Shown here: piece after piece, positions 14,743 through 23,100 of the stretch
Position numbering within the stretch: position 1 is the first letter of the stretch
How the letters are laid out: each line of letters starts with the position of its first letter
From: Treponema sp. UBA1798
GTDB taxonomy: Bacteria > Spirochaetota > Spirochaetia > Treponematales > Treponemataceae
DNA: 35,104 nt
Direction of reading: 5' to 3'
Assembly (NCBI GenBank): GCA_002319875.1
Contig: DCFS01000029.1
Span: forward strand, 935 to 36,038
Notes under the pieces: generated by a model
What the model was told of the DNA's origin: nothing
The model's database searches: none
Seen by the model: the letters and a program-made list of their open reading frames with translations, nothing else
Program-made: the position numbers and the translations under genes

Positions 14743-16038
14743 ATGAGAAAAAGATATGGATTATTTGTTCTATGGCTTGTAATAGCGGCTGTTTTTATGA
14801 CAGCCGGTTGTAGTCACGATGCCGGTGGTACTTCAGAAGAGACTGGTACGGAAGAAAGCAGCAGCGAAGGGGATGGTACCGGAGATACTGCGGAACCAGG
14901 TGAATCTGCAGGGGAAACCGGTACCGGTGAAACGGACACCAGGGTAACACTTACGTTTGATCCCGATGGCGGAAGTATGGTCACACTGGCGAATGGAAAT
15001 ACCCTTTCCGGTACATGTGGAGAATCTCTGTATATTGAATCTCCTGTAAAAGAGGGGTATGCCTTTACCGGATGGACTCCGGAACTTCCAAAACTATTTC
15101 CTTCTATAGATACAACTTACAAAGCTCAATGGAAACAGGGACCTGAGGCGGTGAAGAATGTTGTTGCCGGTTACGACTGCAAAACAGGAAAGATAGCAGT
15201 CTTCTGGACGAACGCTGCCTCCCTGGGGATAAAGGAATTACTGATAAAATGTCAGGAAAATGAAGATGGAGAATTCGTGCCGGATGTACTGCCCTCTGAT
15301 GCTGAAACATGGACGGTTTCCGGAATTTCTGCCGATGGAAGCATTTACCATGTCAGCATCATTGTCATCGATATGGAGGGAAACAGTTCGTCTGTACAGA
15401 CGGTCAATGTGCCGGCAGTACCGTACGCTATAGGGCAGGTTATTTATCTGTTACCGGATGAAAGTTTTACCGCGATTCCGTCAGGGGTTGCAGCGGGAAT
15501 AATATTTGCCGTAAAAAATGGTGGCATGGACTATACAATGGTTGCCCTTCATGATGCCAGTGCTGCAAAACTGAAATGGAGTTTGAATGGTGATTATTAT
15601 CATTATTTTACAAACAGTGAAACCGACGGAAGGGTTGTTGTACAGAATGTAAAGAGCTGCTGCGTGTCAGGCAGCGGGATAACGTTCGATCAGAAGACAT
15701 ATCCGGCTATGTACTTTTGTGAAAATTATTCGATAAAACAAAACGGCATAATTTTGAAAAGCTCCGGATGGTATTTACCGGCCCTTAATGAACTTAATGC
15801 GATCTATAATAACAAGCCGATACTTGAAACTGTCCTGGCACAGGAGTCCGTAGCTGGTTCTCCTTTTAATAATGATGACCTGTACTGGAGTGCGACCCAA
15901 TCGTATCTGGAAAAAACAAAAAGTAAGGCCTGGGCTGTCAATTTTCAGGATGGATCAAATGATCCCGGACAAATTAATATCTACCGGACAGTAGAAAGAT
16001 ATGCCCGTGCTGTTTATTCTTCGTATCCGGTAGAATAA
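14743..16038 (+). CDS. Lipoprotein with Listeria-Bacteroides-type repeat, Fn3-like and DUF1566-like regions
   Basis: A 431-residue predicted lipoprotein. The signal peptide ends in a lipobox, TAGC, with C23 as the lipidated residue. A Glu/Gly/Thr-rich linker (about 25-66) follows. Next comes one InlB-B/Flg_new-like repeat (about 67-131; VTLTFDPDGGSMV then GYAFTGWTPELP and TYKAQW), a fibronectin-III-like segment (about 132-226) and a C-terminal domain. The last has the WYLPALNELNAIYNN and DLYWSATQS motifs of DUF1566/Lcl-type proteins. AGAGG lies 8 bp before the ATG. It is exported and surface or periplasm facing, with a likely adhesive or ligand-binding role. The downstream secreted protein and two-component genes, 58 bp further on, may be linked. 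Confidence 0.8.
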   Translation: MRKRYGLFVLWLVIAAVFMTAGCSHDAGGTSEETGTEESSSEGDGTGDTAEPGESAGETGTGETDTRVTLTFDPDGGSMVTLANGNTLSGTCGESLYIESPVKEGYAFTGWTPELPKLFPSIDTTYKAQWKQGPEAVKNVVAGYDCKTGKIAVFWTNAASLGIKELLIKCQENEDGEFVPDVLPSDAETWTVSGISADGSIYHVSIIVIDMEGNSSSVQTVNVPAVPYAIGQVIYLLPDESFTAIPSGVAAGIIFAVKNGGMDYTMVALHDASAAKLKWSLNGDYYHYFTNSETDGRVVVQNVKSCCVSGSGITFDQKTYPAMYFCENYSIKQNGIILKSSGWYLPALNELNAIYNNKPILETVLAQESVAGSPFNNDDLYWSATQSYLEKTKSKAWAVNFQDGSNDPGQINIYRTVERYARAVYSSYPVE

Positions 16039-16096
16039 CAAGGCGTATTGAAACCCCTCGTCGAACAAGGTAAAATACTGTCAGTCTGGAGGAAGC

Positions 16097-16987
16097 TTGA
16101 AAACATCACTGAAGATACGCATATTATTGTGTGCCGGTGTTTTTGCAGATTTCGCTTTTTATTCCGCAGCGCAGCAGTCTTTGGAAGAGATAAAAACAGG
16201 CATTGCTGATTTTTCAGGAGCAGTACTTTCTGTATCAGAATACAGAGGAACTTCTCTTGATAACCTTGTACTGAAATCTACGATAACATATAAGAATAGT
16301 TATCCCGTACTGGAAAAACAGTATGACAGTGGCAATTCCCTGAAATCAGAGACCAGCTATGTGTATAGGGATGCAGGGGTACTGTCGGAAATCATCGGGT
16401 CCGATAATTCAGGTAATGAAATATGGAAATATTCCTACAATTATGATGACAGAGGACGTTTTATAGAAGAAGTATCGTATGGTTCCAACGGTAGTAAAGA
16501 GTGGCAGAAAGTTGTAACGTATGGGGCCCACGGATATCCGATAAAGGAAGTTACATTCGGTTCTGATGGTACTATAAATATGCAGGAAACCACTGCATAT
16601 AATGACAACTGGCAGGTTTCCGAACATAAAACCCTGTATCCGGACGGCAAGCTTCTCAAGCGTACCGTGTATACTTATAATGACGACGGGCGGATGGTAA
16701 TAGAAAATCACTATGATATCACCGGCCTGTACGAACGTATACAGTATACATATACTGATGACGGACGGCTTAAGACAGCAACAACAGTCGGCTCTGACGG
16801 AAAAGTAAAGAGTTCAACGGTGCGTTTTTATAATGCAAGCGGAAAAATATCTGAGGAAGATATTTTTAATGCAGACTCTTCATTACGCAGTAAAACAGAA
16901 TATGCATACGATACTCATCAGAACTGGATACGGAAAAAAGATTCTGACGGTCAGTATATCGTACGTGAACTGACATATGGAGATTGA
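16097..16987 (+). CDS. Secreted YD-like repeat protein, unknown function
   Basis: This 296-residue exported protein starts with TTG (16097), with GGAGG 4 bp upstream. No ATG is available before the in-frame stop at 16049. A signal-like N-terminus (to about residue 25, ...FYSAAQQ) is followed by at least six imperfect repeats of about 22-26 residues. Each has a Y-x-Y/YN-DDGR turn and a GSDG-type loop, for example YSYNYDDRGRFIEEVSYGSN and YTYNDDGRMVIENHY. This pattern resembles YD/Rhs-type beta-strand repeats. It ends 3 bp before a response regulator gene, so it forms an operon with the two-component system and may be its sensor partner or target. Confidence 0.7.
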   Translation: MKTSLKIRILLCAGVFADFAFYSAAQQSLEEIKTGIADFSGAVLSVSEYRGTSLDNLVLKSTITYKNSYPVLEKQYDSGNSLKSETSYVYRDAGVLSEIIGSDNSGNEIWKYSYNYDDRGRFIEEVSYGSNGSKEWQKVVTYGAHGYPIKEVTFGSDGTINMQETTAYNDNWQVSEHKTLYPDGKLLKRTVYTYNDDGRMVIENHYDITGLYERIQYTYTDDGRLKTATTVGSDGKVKSSTVRFYNASGKISEEDIFNADSSLRSKTEYAYDTHQNWIRKKDSDGQYIVRELTYGD

Positions 16988-16990
16988 CCA

Positions 16991-17692
16991 ATGGCAACGG
17001 TTCTTATTGTCGAAGACAATCCTCTTATTATTGAAGCTCTGTCTAGTTATCTGCAACTGGAAAATTATAAAACAATAGAATTTCAAAAAGCCGAAGGTGT
17101 ACTTGATACCGTAAAACGGGGAGTGGCAGATCTTGCTATTCTGGATATAATGCTGCCGGATGGAAACGGTTATGCCCTGGCAAAGCAGATCAGGCAGATA
17201 TCGGATATACCGTTGATGTTTCTCACTGCAAAGGATTCGGAGTCTGACCGTATACTCGGATTTGAAGTGGGCGCTGATGATTATGTCTGTAAACCGTTTT
17301 CCACCAAGGAAGTAGTCCTTCGTGTGCAGGCGCTGCTTAAACGTTCGAACAGCGTTCCTCAGACAGAATCTGCAATACGTTTCTGGAGCTTTAAAGAAAA
17401 TACAATGAAAATAAATACGGAGAAGCATCAGCTGTTTCTGAATGGTAAGGAAGTATACCTGACGGGTGCAGAATGGAAGATACTTCTGTATCTTGCAGAG
17501 TATGCAAATCAGGTTATTTCCCGGGAAAAAATCTTGTCGGAATGTTTGAATTATTTTTTTGAAGGTTCGGAACGGACGGTTGATACCCATATTGCAAATC
17601 TTCGTTCGAAACTTGGTGACAATGACTGGATCGTAACGATCCGCGGATTCGGATACCGTTTCAGTGGTAAAAATACCACTTTATCCTTATAA
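16991..17692 (+). CDS. OmpR/PhoB-family response regulator
   Basis: A 233-residue response regulator. The receiver domain (1-120) has the acidic pair E8/D9, phospho-acceptor D52 (LDIMLPDGNG), T79 and K101 (KPF). The C-terminal winged helix (about 130-230) has LTGAEWKILLYLAEY, RTVDTHIANLRSKLG and VTIRGFGYRF, all typical of the OmpR class. It would be phosphorylated by the kinase encoded 5 bp downstream and bind DNA as a dimer. It starts 3 bp after the secreted repeat protein. I cannot assign a specific named system. Confidence 0.95.
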   Translation: MATVLIVEDNPLIIEALSSYLQLENYKTIEFQKAEGVLDTVKRGVADLAILDIMLPDGNGYALAKQIRQISDIPLMFLTAKDSESDRILGFEVGADDYVCKPFSTKEVVLRVQALLKRSNSVPQTESAIRFWSFKENTMKINTEKHQLFLNGKEVYLTGAEWKILLYLAEYANQVISREKILSECLNYFFEGSERTVDTHIANLRSKLGDNDWIVTIRGFGYRFSGKNTTLSL

Positions 17693-17697
17693 CGCAG

Positions 17698-19065
17698 ATG
17701 TCCAACATATTCCGCCGGATATATTCGGGGCAGCTTATAACATCGCTTGTCGTTATTTTTGTAATGTCGCTATTTTTTATAGCAGGTATACGTGCTTCAA
17801 TTGCACACTGGAATACGGATAAGACAGCCGATCTGGAACGTGTCCTTATTCCGGTCATTTCAAAAGTGTACCGCCTGAATGGCGATCTTGATTCTACTGC
17901 ACTGGAAAGAGCTTTGCTGCCCTATTTAACAGATTCTTTGTATGCATATGTTTTTGACAGGGATAAAACTCCTGTTCTTTTATTGAGCAGAAGTGAACGT
18001 ATTACGCTTGGACAGGCGGAGCAGCAGATTGGCAGTATGCAGACATTCCTTACCCTGAATCCTCCCAAAGAGATCATATACGACAGGAGAACCGTAGGTT
18101 ATCTGTCTGTCGACAGTGTAGACTTCCTCGCTTATAAGGCAAACAGAGCTTTTATTGCCACTATGTGGAAGACGGTTGTGGCAGGTATTGTGGCCGCTGT
18201 TATTTTTACCTTATTTATTTCGCATTTTATTTCTTCCTTTTTTTCAAGGCAGACTTTAAGTCTCGTAGAAGAAATAACGGAATTGAGTTCCGGAAAAAGA
18301 TCTGTCAGTTTCATAAAATCTGACATGGAAGAGTTTAACCGTATTTCACAGTCTGCTGAAATACTCCAGAATCAGCTGGAAAATGAAGAATCTTTAAGGC
18401 GGCAGTGGACGGAGGATATCTCCCATGATTTACGCACTCCGGTCACAGCCGTCAAGGTTCAGCTTGAGGCTATGTCGGACGGTGTCCTTGATTCCGGTAA
18501 AAAAAGGCTGGACAATCTGTTTGCTGAAATGCTGCATATTGAAAAACTGGTAAATAATCTTCAGGATCTCACCAGATTTGAATCTCCAAAAATGAAAATT
18601 CAGCGCGAGTGTATAGATGCGGGGATATTTATTGATGATGTTCAGGAACGCTTCGAATTTCTGGCGGGGCAAAAGGATATTTTATATGAATGTTCAACAG
18701 ATGCCACAAAGCCTTTTTTTGCTGATGAACATCTTCTACTGCGCTGTGTTTCAAATATTGTGCAAAATGCATTGCAGTATACAGCGCCTGGTGGAAAGGT
18801 CAGTGTAACACTCTGTGAAGAGGGGACTGATGTAATTATAAAGGTAACGAATACGGGGCATCTTTCACAAAATGACCTTGATCATATGTTTGACAGAATG
18901 TATCGGGGAGATAAAGCCCGTACAGAGGGCGGGTATGGACTTGGCTTATCGATTGCAAAGGCAATCATGATACTTCACGGGGGAAATATTTCTGCAGAAA
19001 ATCAGAAGATCAGTGTTTGCCTTACCATGAAGTTCCCCCTGAAAACAGAAAGGAAGCAGATATAA
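17698..19065 (+). CDS. Membrane sensor histidine kinase
   Basis: This 455-residue kinase has two membrane segments (about 13-31 and 155-178) enclosing a periplasmic sensor region of about 120 residues. A HAMP-like linker (about 178-230), the H box with H243 (ISHDLRTPVTA), the N box NIVQNALQYT (353-362) and the G boxes VTNTG and GGYGLGLSIAKAI (about 411-423) follow. It starts 5 bp after the response regulator, without a clear ribosome site, so translation is probably coupled. The partner is the adjacent OmpR-type regulator. The signal is unknown; the co-transcribed exported YD-like protein is a candidate periplasmic partner. Confidence 0.95.
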   Translation: MSNIFRRIYSGQLITSLVVIFVMSLFFIAGIRASIAHWNTDKTADLERVLIPVISKVYRLNGDLDSTALERALLPYLTDSLYAYVFDRDKTPVLLLSRSERITLGQAEQQIGSMQTFLTLNPPKEIIYDRRTVGYLSVDSVDFLAYKANRAFIATMWKTVVAGIVAAVIFTLFISHFISSFFSRQTLSLVEEITELSSGKRSVSFIKSDMEEFNRISQSAEILQNQLENEESLRRQWTEDISHDLRTPVTAVKVQLEAMSDGVLDSGKKRLDNLFAEMLHIEKLVNNLQDLTRFESPKMKIQRECIDAGIFIDDVQERFEFLAGQKDILYECSTDATKPFFADEHLLLRCVSNIVQNALQYTAPGGKVSVTLCEEGTDVIIKVTNTGHLSQNDLDHMFDRMYRGDKARTEGGYGLGLSIAKAIMILHGGNISAENQKISVCLTMKFPLKTERKQI

Positions 19066-19066
19066 A

Positions 19067-19097
19067 AAAACTGAACAGATTATATCCGTTCAGTTTT
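19067..19097 (+). terminator. Rho-independent terminator after the kinase gene
   Basis: AAAACTGAAC (19067-19076) pairs with GTTCAGTTTT (19088-19097), with an inner GAT/ATC pairing. It starts 2 bp after the kinase stop. The A-run before and T-run after allow use in both directions, so it may also end the opposing small lipoprotein transcript. Confidence 0.75.
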
Positions 19098-19165
19098 AAG
19101 AACTAAAGAAATACTGAATAAAGCACGGAGCCTTATTCAGTATGAACAGTTAAAACACTGTCTGA

Positions 19166-19414
19166 TTAGTTGCTTGCAGCAGGAGCTGTTGCAGCGGGTG
19201 CAGCAGGAGCTGTTGCAGCAGTTGCAGCAGGAGCAGCAGCATCGGTTGCAGCAGGAGCAGCAGCATCAGTTGCAGCAGGAGCAGCAGCATCAGTTGCAGC
19301 AGGAGCCGTTGTGGTTGTGTCAGCAGCAGGAGCTGCATCAGCTTTTTTGCTGCAGGAAACAGCAGCAAATGAAATCAGTGCAATAGCGCAAACAGTCATA
19401 ATAATCTTTTTCAT
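19166..19414 (-). CDS. Small Ala/Pro/Thr/Asp-rich repeat lipoprotein
   Basis: An 82-residue protein that begins MKKIIMTVCAIALISFAAVSC, a clear lipoprotein signal with the lipidated Cys at residue 21. The mature part is almost only Ala, Pro, Thr and Asp, built from an 8-residue unit APAATDAA. AGAGG lies upstream of the chosen ATG at 19414; the longer start at 19468 would bury the signal peptide. No enzymatic fold is expected; it is likely a disordered envelope-tethered spacer. An inverted repeat GTTCACA (19427-19433) and TGTGAAC (19456-19462) lies in its upstream region and could be an operator. It stands alone between two + strand units. Confidence 0.75.
   Translation of the reverse strand: MKKIIMTVCAIALISFAAVSCSKKADAAPAADTTTTAPAATDAAAPAATDAAAPAATDAAAPAATAATAPAAPAATAPAASN
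19236..19307 (-). repeat. 24-bp tandem repeat inside the Ala-rich lipoprotein gene
   Basis: Three head-to-tail 24-bp units (19236-19259, 19260-19283, 19284-19307) are nearly identical and encode APAATDAA. Degenerate GCAGCAGGAGC-type units continue to about 19177. Because 24 is a multiple of three, unit gain or loss would change protein length without breaking the frame. Confidence 0.85.
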
Positions 19415-19540
19415 AAAATGCCTCTTGTTCACATTTAATATTCTTTTTGTTTGTTTGTGAACATACATAACATACAGACATACTGTCAGTTATTTTTGGA
19501 GCAAATGTTAAGTTTGTGTGAAGATCGCCGATCTGGTTTT

Positions 19541-19566
19541 TGTGAGATCATGATGTGAGATCATGA
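19541..19566. repeat. Perfect 13-bp tandem duplication upstream of alaS
   Basis: TGTGAGATCATGA occurs twice without a gap (19541-19553 and 19554-19566). A nearby palindrome, AGATC-GCC-GATCT, lies at 19522-19534. The pair is about 35 bp upstream of the alaS -35 box and could be an operator or a simple duplication. Confidence 0.6.
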
Positions 19567-19602
19567 AAAGAATGCTATAAATAGGAGAAGCCTTAAACAG
19601 GC

Positions 19603-19631
19603 TTGACATAAACCTTTGACGGCAATAGTAT
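19603..19631 (+). promoter_or_regulatory. alaS promoter abutting the start codon
   Basis: A perfect -35 TTGACA (19603-19608) is followed after 17 bp by TAGTAT (19626-19631), 4 of 6 to consensus. Transcription would then start around 19638-19640, at or just before the alaS ATG at 19640, and no Shine-Dalgarno sequence is present. That combination suggests a leaderless message. Confidence 0.5.
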
Positions 19632-19639
19632 AAATAACT

Positions 19640-21496
19640 ATGACTGTAAATGAATTACGTACTAAATACATTGATTTTTTTAAAAGTAAAGGGCATGCTG
19701 AAATTTCGGGAAAATCGCTTATACCGAATAATGATCCTACCGTTTTGTTTACGACAGCCGGTATGCAGCCGCTTGTCCCTTATCTTATGGGAGAAAAGCA
19801 TCCTGCCGGGACACGTTTAACAGATTACCAGAAATGTGTGCGTACAGGTGATATTGATTCCGTCGGGGATCCGTCGCATTTGACCTTCTTTGAAATGCTT
19901 GGTAACTGGTCGCTTGGTGATTATTTCAAAAAAGAATCAATCGGTTACAGTTTTGAATTCCTTACAGATAAAAAATGGCTTGATATCCCTGCAGAAAAGC
20001 TCTCTGTTACCGTATTTGCCGGGGAAGACAATATTCCGAGGGATGAAGAATCTGCGGAGATTTGGGAAAGTCATGGTATACCGCGCGGACGCATCTATTT
20101 TTTGCCGCGCGAGGATAACTGGTGGGGACCGGCCGGTGCTACCGGACCGTGCGGACCTGATACTGAGATATTTTTTGATACAGGAAAAATGAAATGCGGA
20201 CCGGACTGCCGTCCCGGCTGCCATTGCGGAAAATATGTTGAAATCTGGAATAACGTTTTCATGCAGTATAATAAGACTGCGGAAGGAAAATTTGTTCCTC
20301 TCTCGCGTAAATGTGTCGATACGGGAATGGGGATTGAGCGTACGGTTGCGATGCTTAACGGGCAGAAATCTGTATATGAAACAGATGTATTTGTTCCCGT
20401 GATCGGTTGTATTGAAAGACTTACCGGAAAGAAATACGGTGTTTCTGAAAAAGATGATATTTCCATGCGTATTATTTCCGATCACCTCCGTACAGCGGCG
20501 TTTATTCTGGGCGATCCGCAGGCAGTTACACCGAGTAATGTAGGTGCCGGGTATATCCTCCGCCGGGTTATCCGGCGGGCGGTACGTCACGGACGGAAAC
20601 TGGGCCTTGACGGAAAATTTCTTACGGAGCCGGCTTCCGTTATTATCAGCGAGTATAAGAATGCCTATCCGGAACTTGCTGAACATGCGGACTTTATCAG
20701 GAAAGAACTTGAATCAGAGGAAATGAAATTTCTGCAGACCCTGAAAAAAGGAGAGGCAGAATTCGAAAAGCTTCTGCCGAATCTGCAGAAAAACCCGAAA
20801 AAAGTTATTCCTGGCAGGGTTGCTTTTCGTTTATATGATACATTTGGTTTCCCGATTGAATTGACGGAAGAACTGGCTTCCGAAAACAGCATGTCGGTTG
20901 ATATCGAAGGTTTTAAAACTGAAGAAAAAAAACATCAGGAAGAATCCCGCACGCTCAGTGCGGGAACATTTAAAGGCGGTCTTGCCGATCACAGTGAGAT
21001 TACGACGAAATACCATACTGCAACGCATTTGCTGCAGCAGGCTCTGGTTAATGTGCTGGGACCTCATGTTGCCCAAAAAGGGTCAAATATAACGTCTGAG
21101 CGCATGCGGTTTGATTTTACGCATCCGCAGCCTATGACAAGTGAAGAAATCAAAAAAGTTGAAGATATCGTAAATGAACAGATCCGCAGAGATCTGCCCG
21201 TGACGATGGAAGTCATGGATCTTGATCAGGCAAGAAAATCCGGTGCGCGCGCGCTTTTCGGTGAAAAATATGACAGTCAGGTTAAGGTATATACAATCGG
21301 AAGTTTTTCAAAAGAAGTATGCGGAGGCCCTCACGTGCAGCATACAGGGCAGATAGGCCATTTTCATATCGTCAAAGAGCAGTCTTCATCTGCAGGTATC
21401 CGTCGGATACGGGCTGTAATTGAGGATAGTGTTCCACCTGATGCAGCAGGCTCTTCTGCTGTAGCCGGGAACCACGACGGTGGAAAGCAGGTATAG
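19640..21496 (+). CDS. alaS: Alanyl-tRNA synthetase, short spirochaete form
   Basis: A 618-residue AlaRS that charges tRNA-Ala. The class II catalytic half is complete: N-terminal SLIPNNDPTVLFTTAGM (26-42), a Cys cluster CGPDCRPGCHC (186-196) likely to bind zinc, VDTGMGIERT (226-235) and the tRNA-recognition helices. The editing domain has HTATHLL (459-465) and CGGPH (561-565, with Pro where Thr is usual). It stops shortly after, so the C-Ala domain of the about 870-residue bacterial enzymes is missing and the beta-barrel between catalytic and editing parts is shortened. As I recall, this short build is usual in spirochaetes. The start is fixed by the conserved N-terminus but has no ribosome site. 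It is followed by a PPIase-like gene and nusB. Confidence 0.95.
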   Translation: MTVNELRTKYIDFFKSKGHAEISGKSLIPNNDPTVLFTTAGMQPLVPYLMGEKHPAGTRLTDYQKCVRTGDIDSVGDPSHLTFFEMLGNWSLGDYFKKESIGYSFEFLTDKKWLDIPAEKLSVTVFAGEDNIPRDEESAEIWESHGIPRGRIYFLPREDNWWGPAGATGPCGPDTEIFFDTGKMKCGPDCRPGCHCGKYVEIWNNVFMQYNKTAEGKFVPLSRKCVDTGMGIERTVAMLNGQKSVYETDVFVPVIGCIERLTGKKYGVSEKDDISMRIISDHLRTAAFILGDPQAVTPSNVGAGYILRRVIRRAVRHGRKLGLDGKFLTEPASVIISEYKNAYPELAEHADFIRKELESEEMKFLQTLKKGEAEFEKLLPNLQKNPKKVIPGRVAFRLYDTFGFPIELTEELASENSMSVDIEGFKTEEKKHQEESRTLSAGTFKGGLADHSEITTKYHTATHLLQQALVNVLGPHVAQKGSNITSERMRFDFTHPQPMTSEEIKKVEDIVNEQIRRDLPVTMEVMDLDQARKSGARALFGEKYDSQVKVYTIGSFSKEVCGGPHVQHTGQIGHFHIVKEQSSSAGIRRIRAVIEDSVPPDAAGSSAVAGNHDGGKQV

Positions 21497-21576
21497 CCTT
21501 CAGGTTTATTTCATTTGTAACAAAGCAGTATCGATCTTGTTTATTTATTATTTGATAAGTGATAAGGAAGTTTTTT

Positions 21577-22668
21577 ATGAAACGTTTTGCTGTTGGTATT
21601 GTGATTCTTTTTACCGTTCTAGCCGGTTTGGCTGCGCAATCAGATCTTCAGGTGCTTGCCGTAGTAAAACTTAATAAAACCGAACCCATTACACTGAAGG
21701 AATTGCGTGCCCGTGTGGAAACGTATCAGAAGCAGACAAATAAAGTTTTTGATACTACTCAGAAAAAAGAAATACTGGATGCTATTATTGATGAAAAACT
21801 GATCGTGCAGGCTGCCCAGAAGTCCGGAATCAGTATAACTGACAGCCAGGTTGATCAGTACTTTATGCAGAATATGTCACAGCAGCTCGGAAAACAGGTT
21901 TCGGAACAGGAACTGGCAGATATCATCCGTAAAGAACAGAATATGTCGCTTGACGATTATATGAAAAAACAGGTTGGAATGAATCTTTCTGAATATAAGG
22001 CGTATCTGAAATCTCAACTGATAGCGCAAAAGTATGTGTTTACACAGAAAAAAGATGAATTATCCGCTGTCGCGCCAACTGATGCGGAGATCCGCTCATT
22101 CTACGAAATGAACAAGGCTTCTTTTGTATGGAATGATATGCTCAAAATGTTTCTCGTTATTGTCCCTAAGGAAAGTGATGCGGCTGCTGCAAAAACCAAG
22201 GCACAATCTCTTCTGGTTGATTACACGAATAAAAAACAGACGCTTGATCAGCTGCGTGTAAAGTCACGAATAGATGATTCCGGTTTCCAGGCGGGCGACC
22301 TCCTTATCAGTAAAACACAGCAGCATGCCAAACAGCTCGGTCTTTCCTATAATGAGTTGATGGAACTTTTTTCAAAGGATGTCGGATATATTTCTTCTCT
22401 GACAGAAACCGATAATGATTTCCAGTTTTATACTATCCTTGAAAAATACAAGGCTAAGATGCTTGATATAGGTGATGTTGTGCAGCCCGGGACTACGGTT
22501 ACGGTATATGATTACATAAAACAAAATCTTACACAGCAGAAACAGAGTCAGTATATGATCAAGGCTATCCAGGATATTTCGAAATCGCTGAATACCGATA
22601 CAAATGTAGACCGGAAGAAAACCGGTGATGCACTTGATAAACTGCTGGCATGGGAAGGAAATAACTAG
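21577..22668 (+). CDS. Secreted SurA/PrsA-like peptidyl-prolyl isomerase or chaperone
   Basis: This 363-residue exported protein has a signal peptide (MKRFAVGIVILFTVLAGLAAQ). A SurA N-terminal-type helical region follows (about 25-160), with ILDAIIDEKLIVQAAQKSGI and then the GxxxSEYKAYLKSQLIAQKYV segment. A C-terminal part (about 165-330) lies where a parvulin domain would be, but its catalytic residues are not obvious, so chaperone activity may dominate. The GTG at 21559 was rejected because AAGGAAG lies 6 bp before the ATG at 21577. Its place between alaS and nusB matches the position of the T. pallidum antigen Tpn39b (recalled, not checked). It probably helps outer-membrane or periplasmic protein folding. 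Confidence 0.8.
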   Translation: MKRFAVGIVILFTVLAGLAAQSDLQVLAVVKLNKTEPITLKELRARVETYQKQTNKVFDTTQKKEILDAIIDEKLIVQAAQKSGISITDSQVDQYFMQNMSQQLGKQVSEQELADIIRKEQNMSLDDYMKKQVGMNLSEYKAYLKSQLIAQKYVFTQKKDELSAVAPTDAEIRSFYEMNKASFVWNDMLKMFLVIVPKESDAAAAKTKAQSLLVDYTNKKQTLDQLRVKSRIDDSGFQAGDLLISKTQQHAKQLGLSYNELMELFSKDVGYISSLTETDNDFQFYTILEKYKAKMLDIGDVVQPGTTVTVYDYIKQNLTQQKQSQYMIKAIQDISKSLNTDTNVDRKKTGDALDKLLAWEGNN

Positions 22669-23099
22669 TGTCAAGACGAAAAGGACGAATTCTTGCTTTT
22701 CAGGCTTTGTACTCATGGGATGTCGGTAATGTTCCTCTTGAGGACTTGACCAGATTCGTATGGACAGAAAATGAAAAAGGTGAAACAGCAGACAGTGAAA
22801 GCAAGGATTTTGCGCGTTTGCTGATAGTGGGTGCAATGGAGCATATCAATGATATTGATGATCAGATTAAATTGCATCTTTCCGATAACTGGGACTTTGA
22901 CAGACTAAACCGTGTCACTCTCGCAATCCTTCGTATGAGTGTTTATTCTTTACTGTTTCAAAAAGACATGCCGGCTACTATAGTAATTGATGAAGCTATC
23001 GATATTGCTAAAGAGTATGGTCCTGATGATTCATTCAAATTTATAAATGCACTGCTGGATACTATTAAAAAGGCTGCTGTAATTCGCCAAGAAGACTGA
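22668..23099 (+). CDS. nusB: Transcription antitermination factor NusB
   Basis: A 143-residue all-helical protein with the NusB pattern: SRRKGRILAFQALYSWDVG at the N-terminus, DRLNRVTLAILRMSVYSLLF in the middle and the C-terminal EAIDIAKEYGPDDSFKFINALLD signature. It joins NusA/E/G on boxA RNA to prevent early termination in rRNA operons. It starts with GTG that overlaps the upstream TAG stop by one base (TAGTG), with GGAAGGA upstream, so it is translationally coupled. The next gene follows after one base. Confidence 0.96.
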   Translation: MSRRKGRILAFQALYSWDVGNVPLEDLTRFVWTENEKGETADSESKDFARLLIVGAMEHINDIDDQIKLHLSDNWDFDRLNRVTLAILRMSVYSLLFQKDMPATIVIDEAIDIAKEYGPDDSFKFINALLDTIKKAAVIRQED

Positions 23100-23100
23100 G

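Noticed and set aside
19177..19307. Possible CRISPR array
   Set aside because: Units are contiguous, encode protein and have no spacers.
19170..19460. Two + strand frames rich in Ala/Gly or Gln across the lipoprotein
   Set aside because: They are by-products of the 24-bp repeat; the minus frame has a true signal peptide, lipobox and ribosome site.
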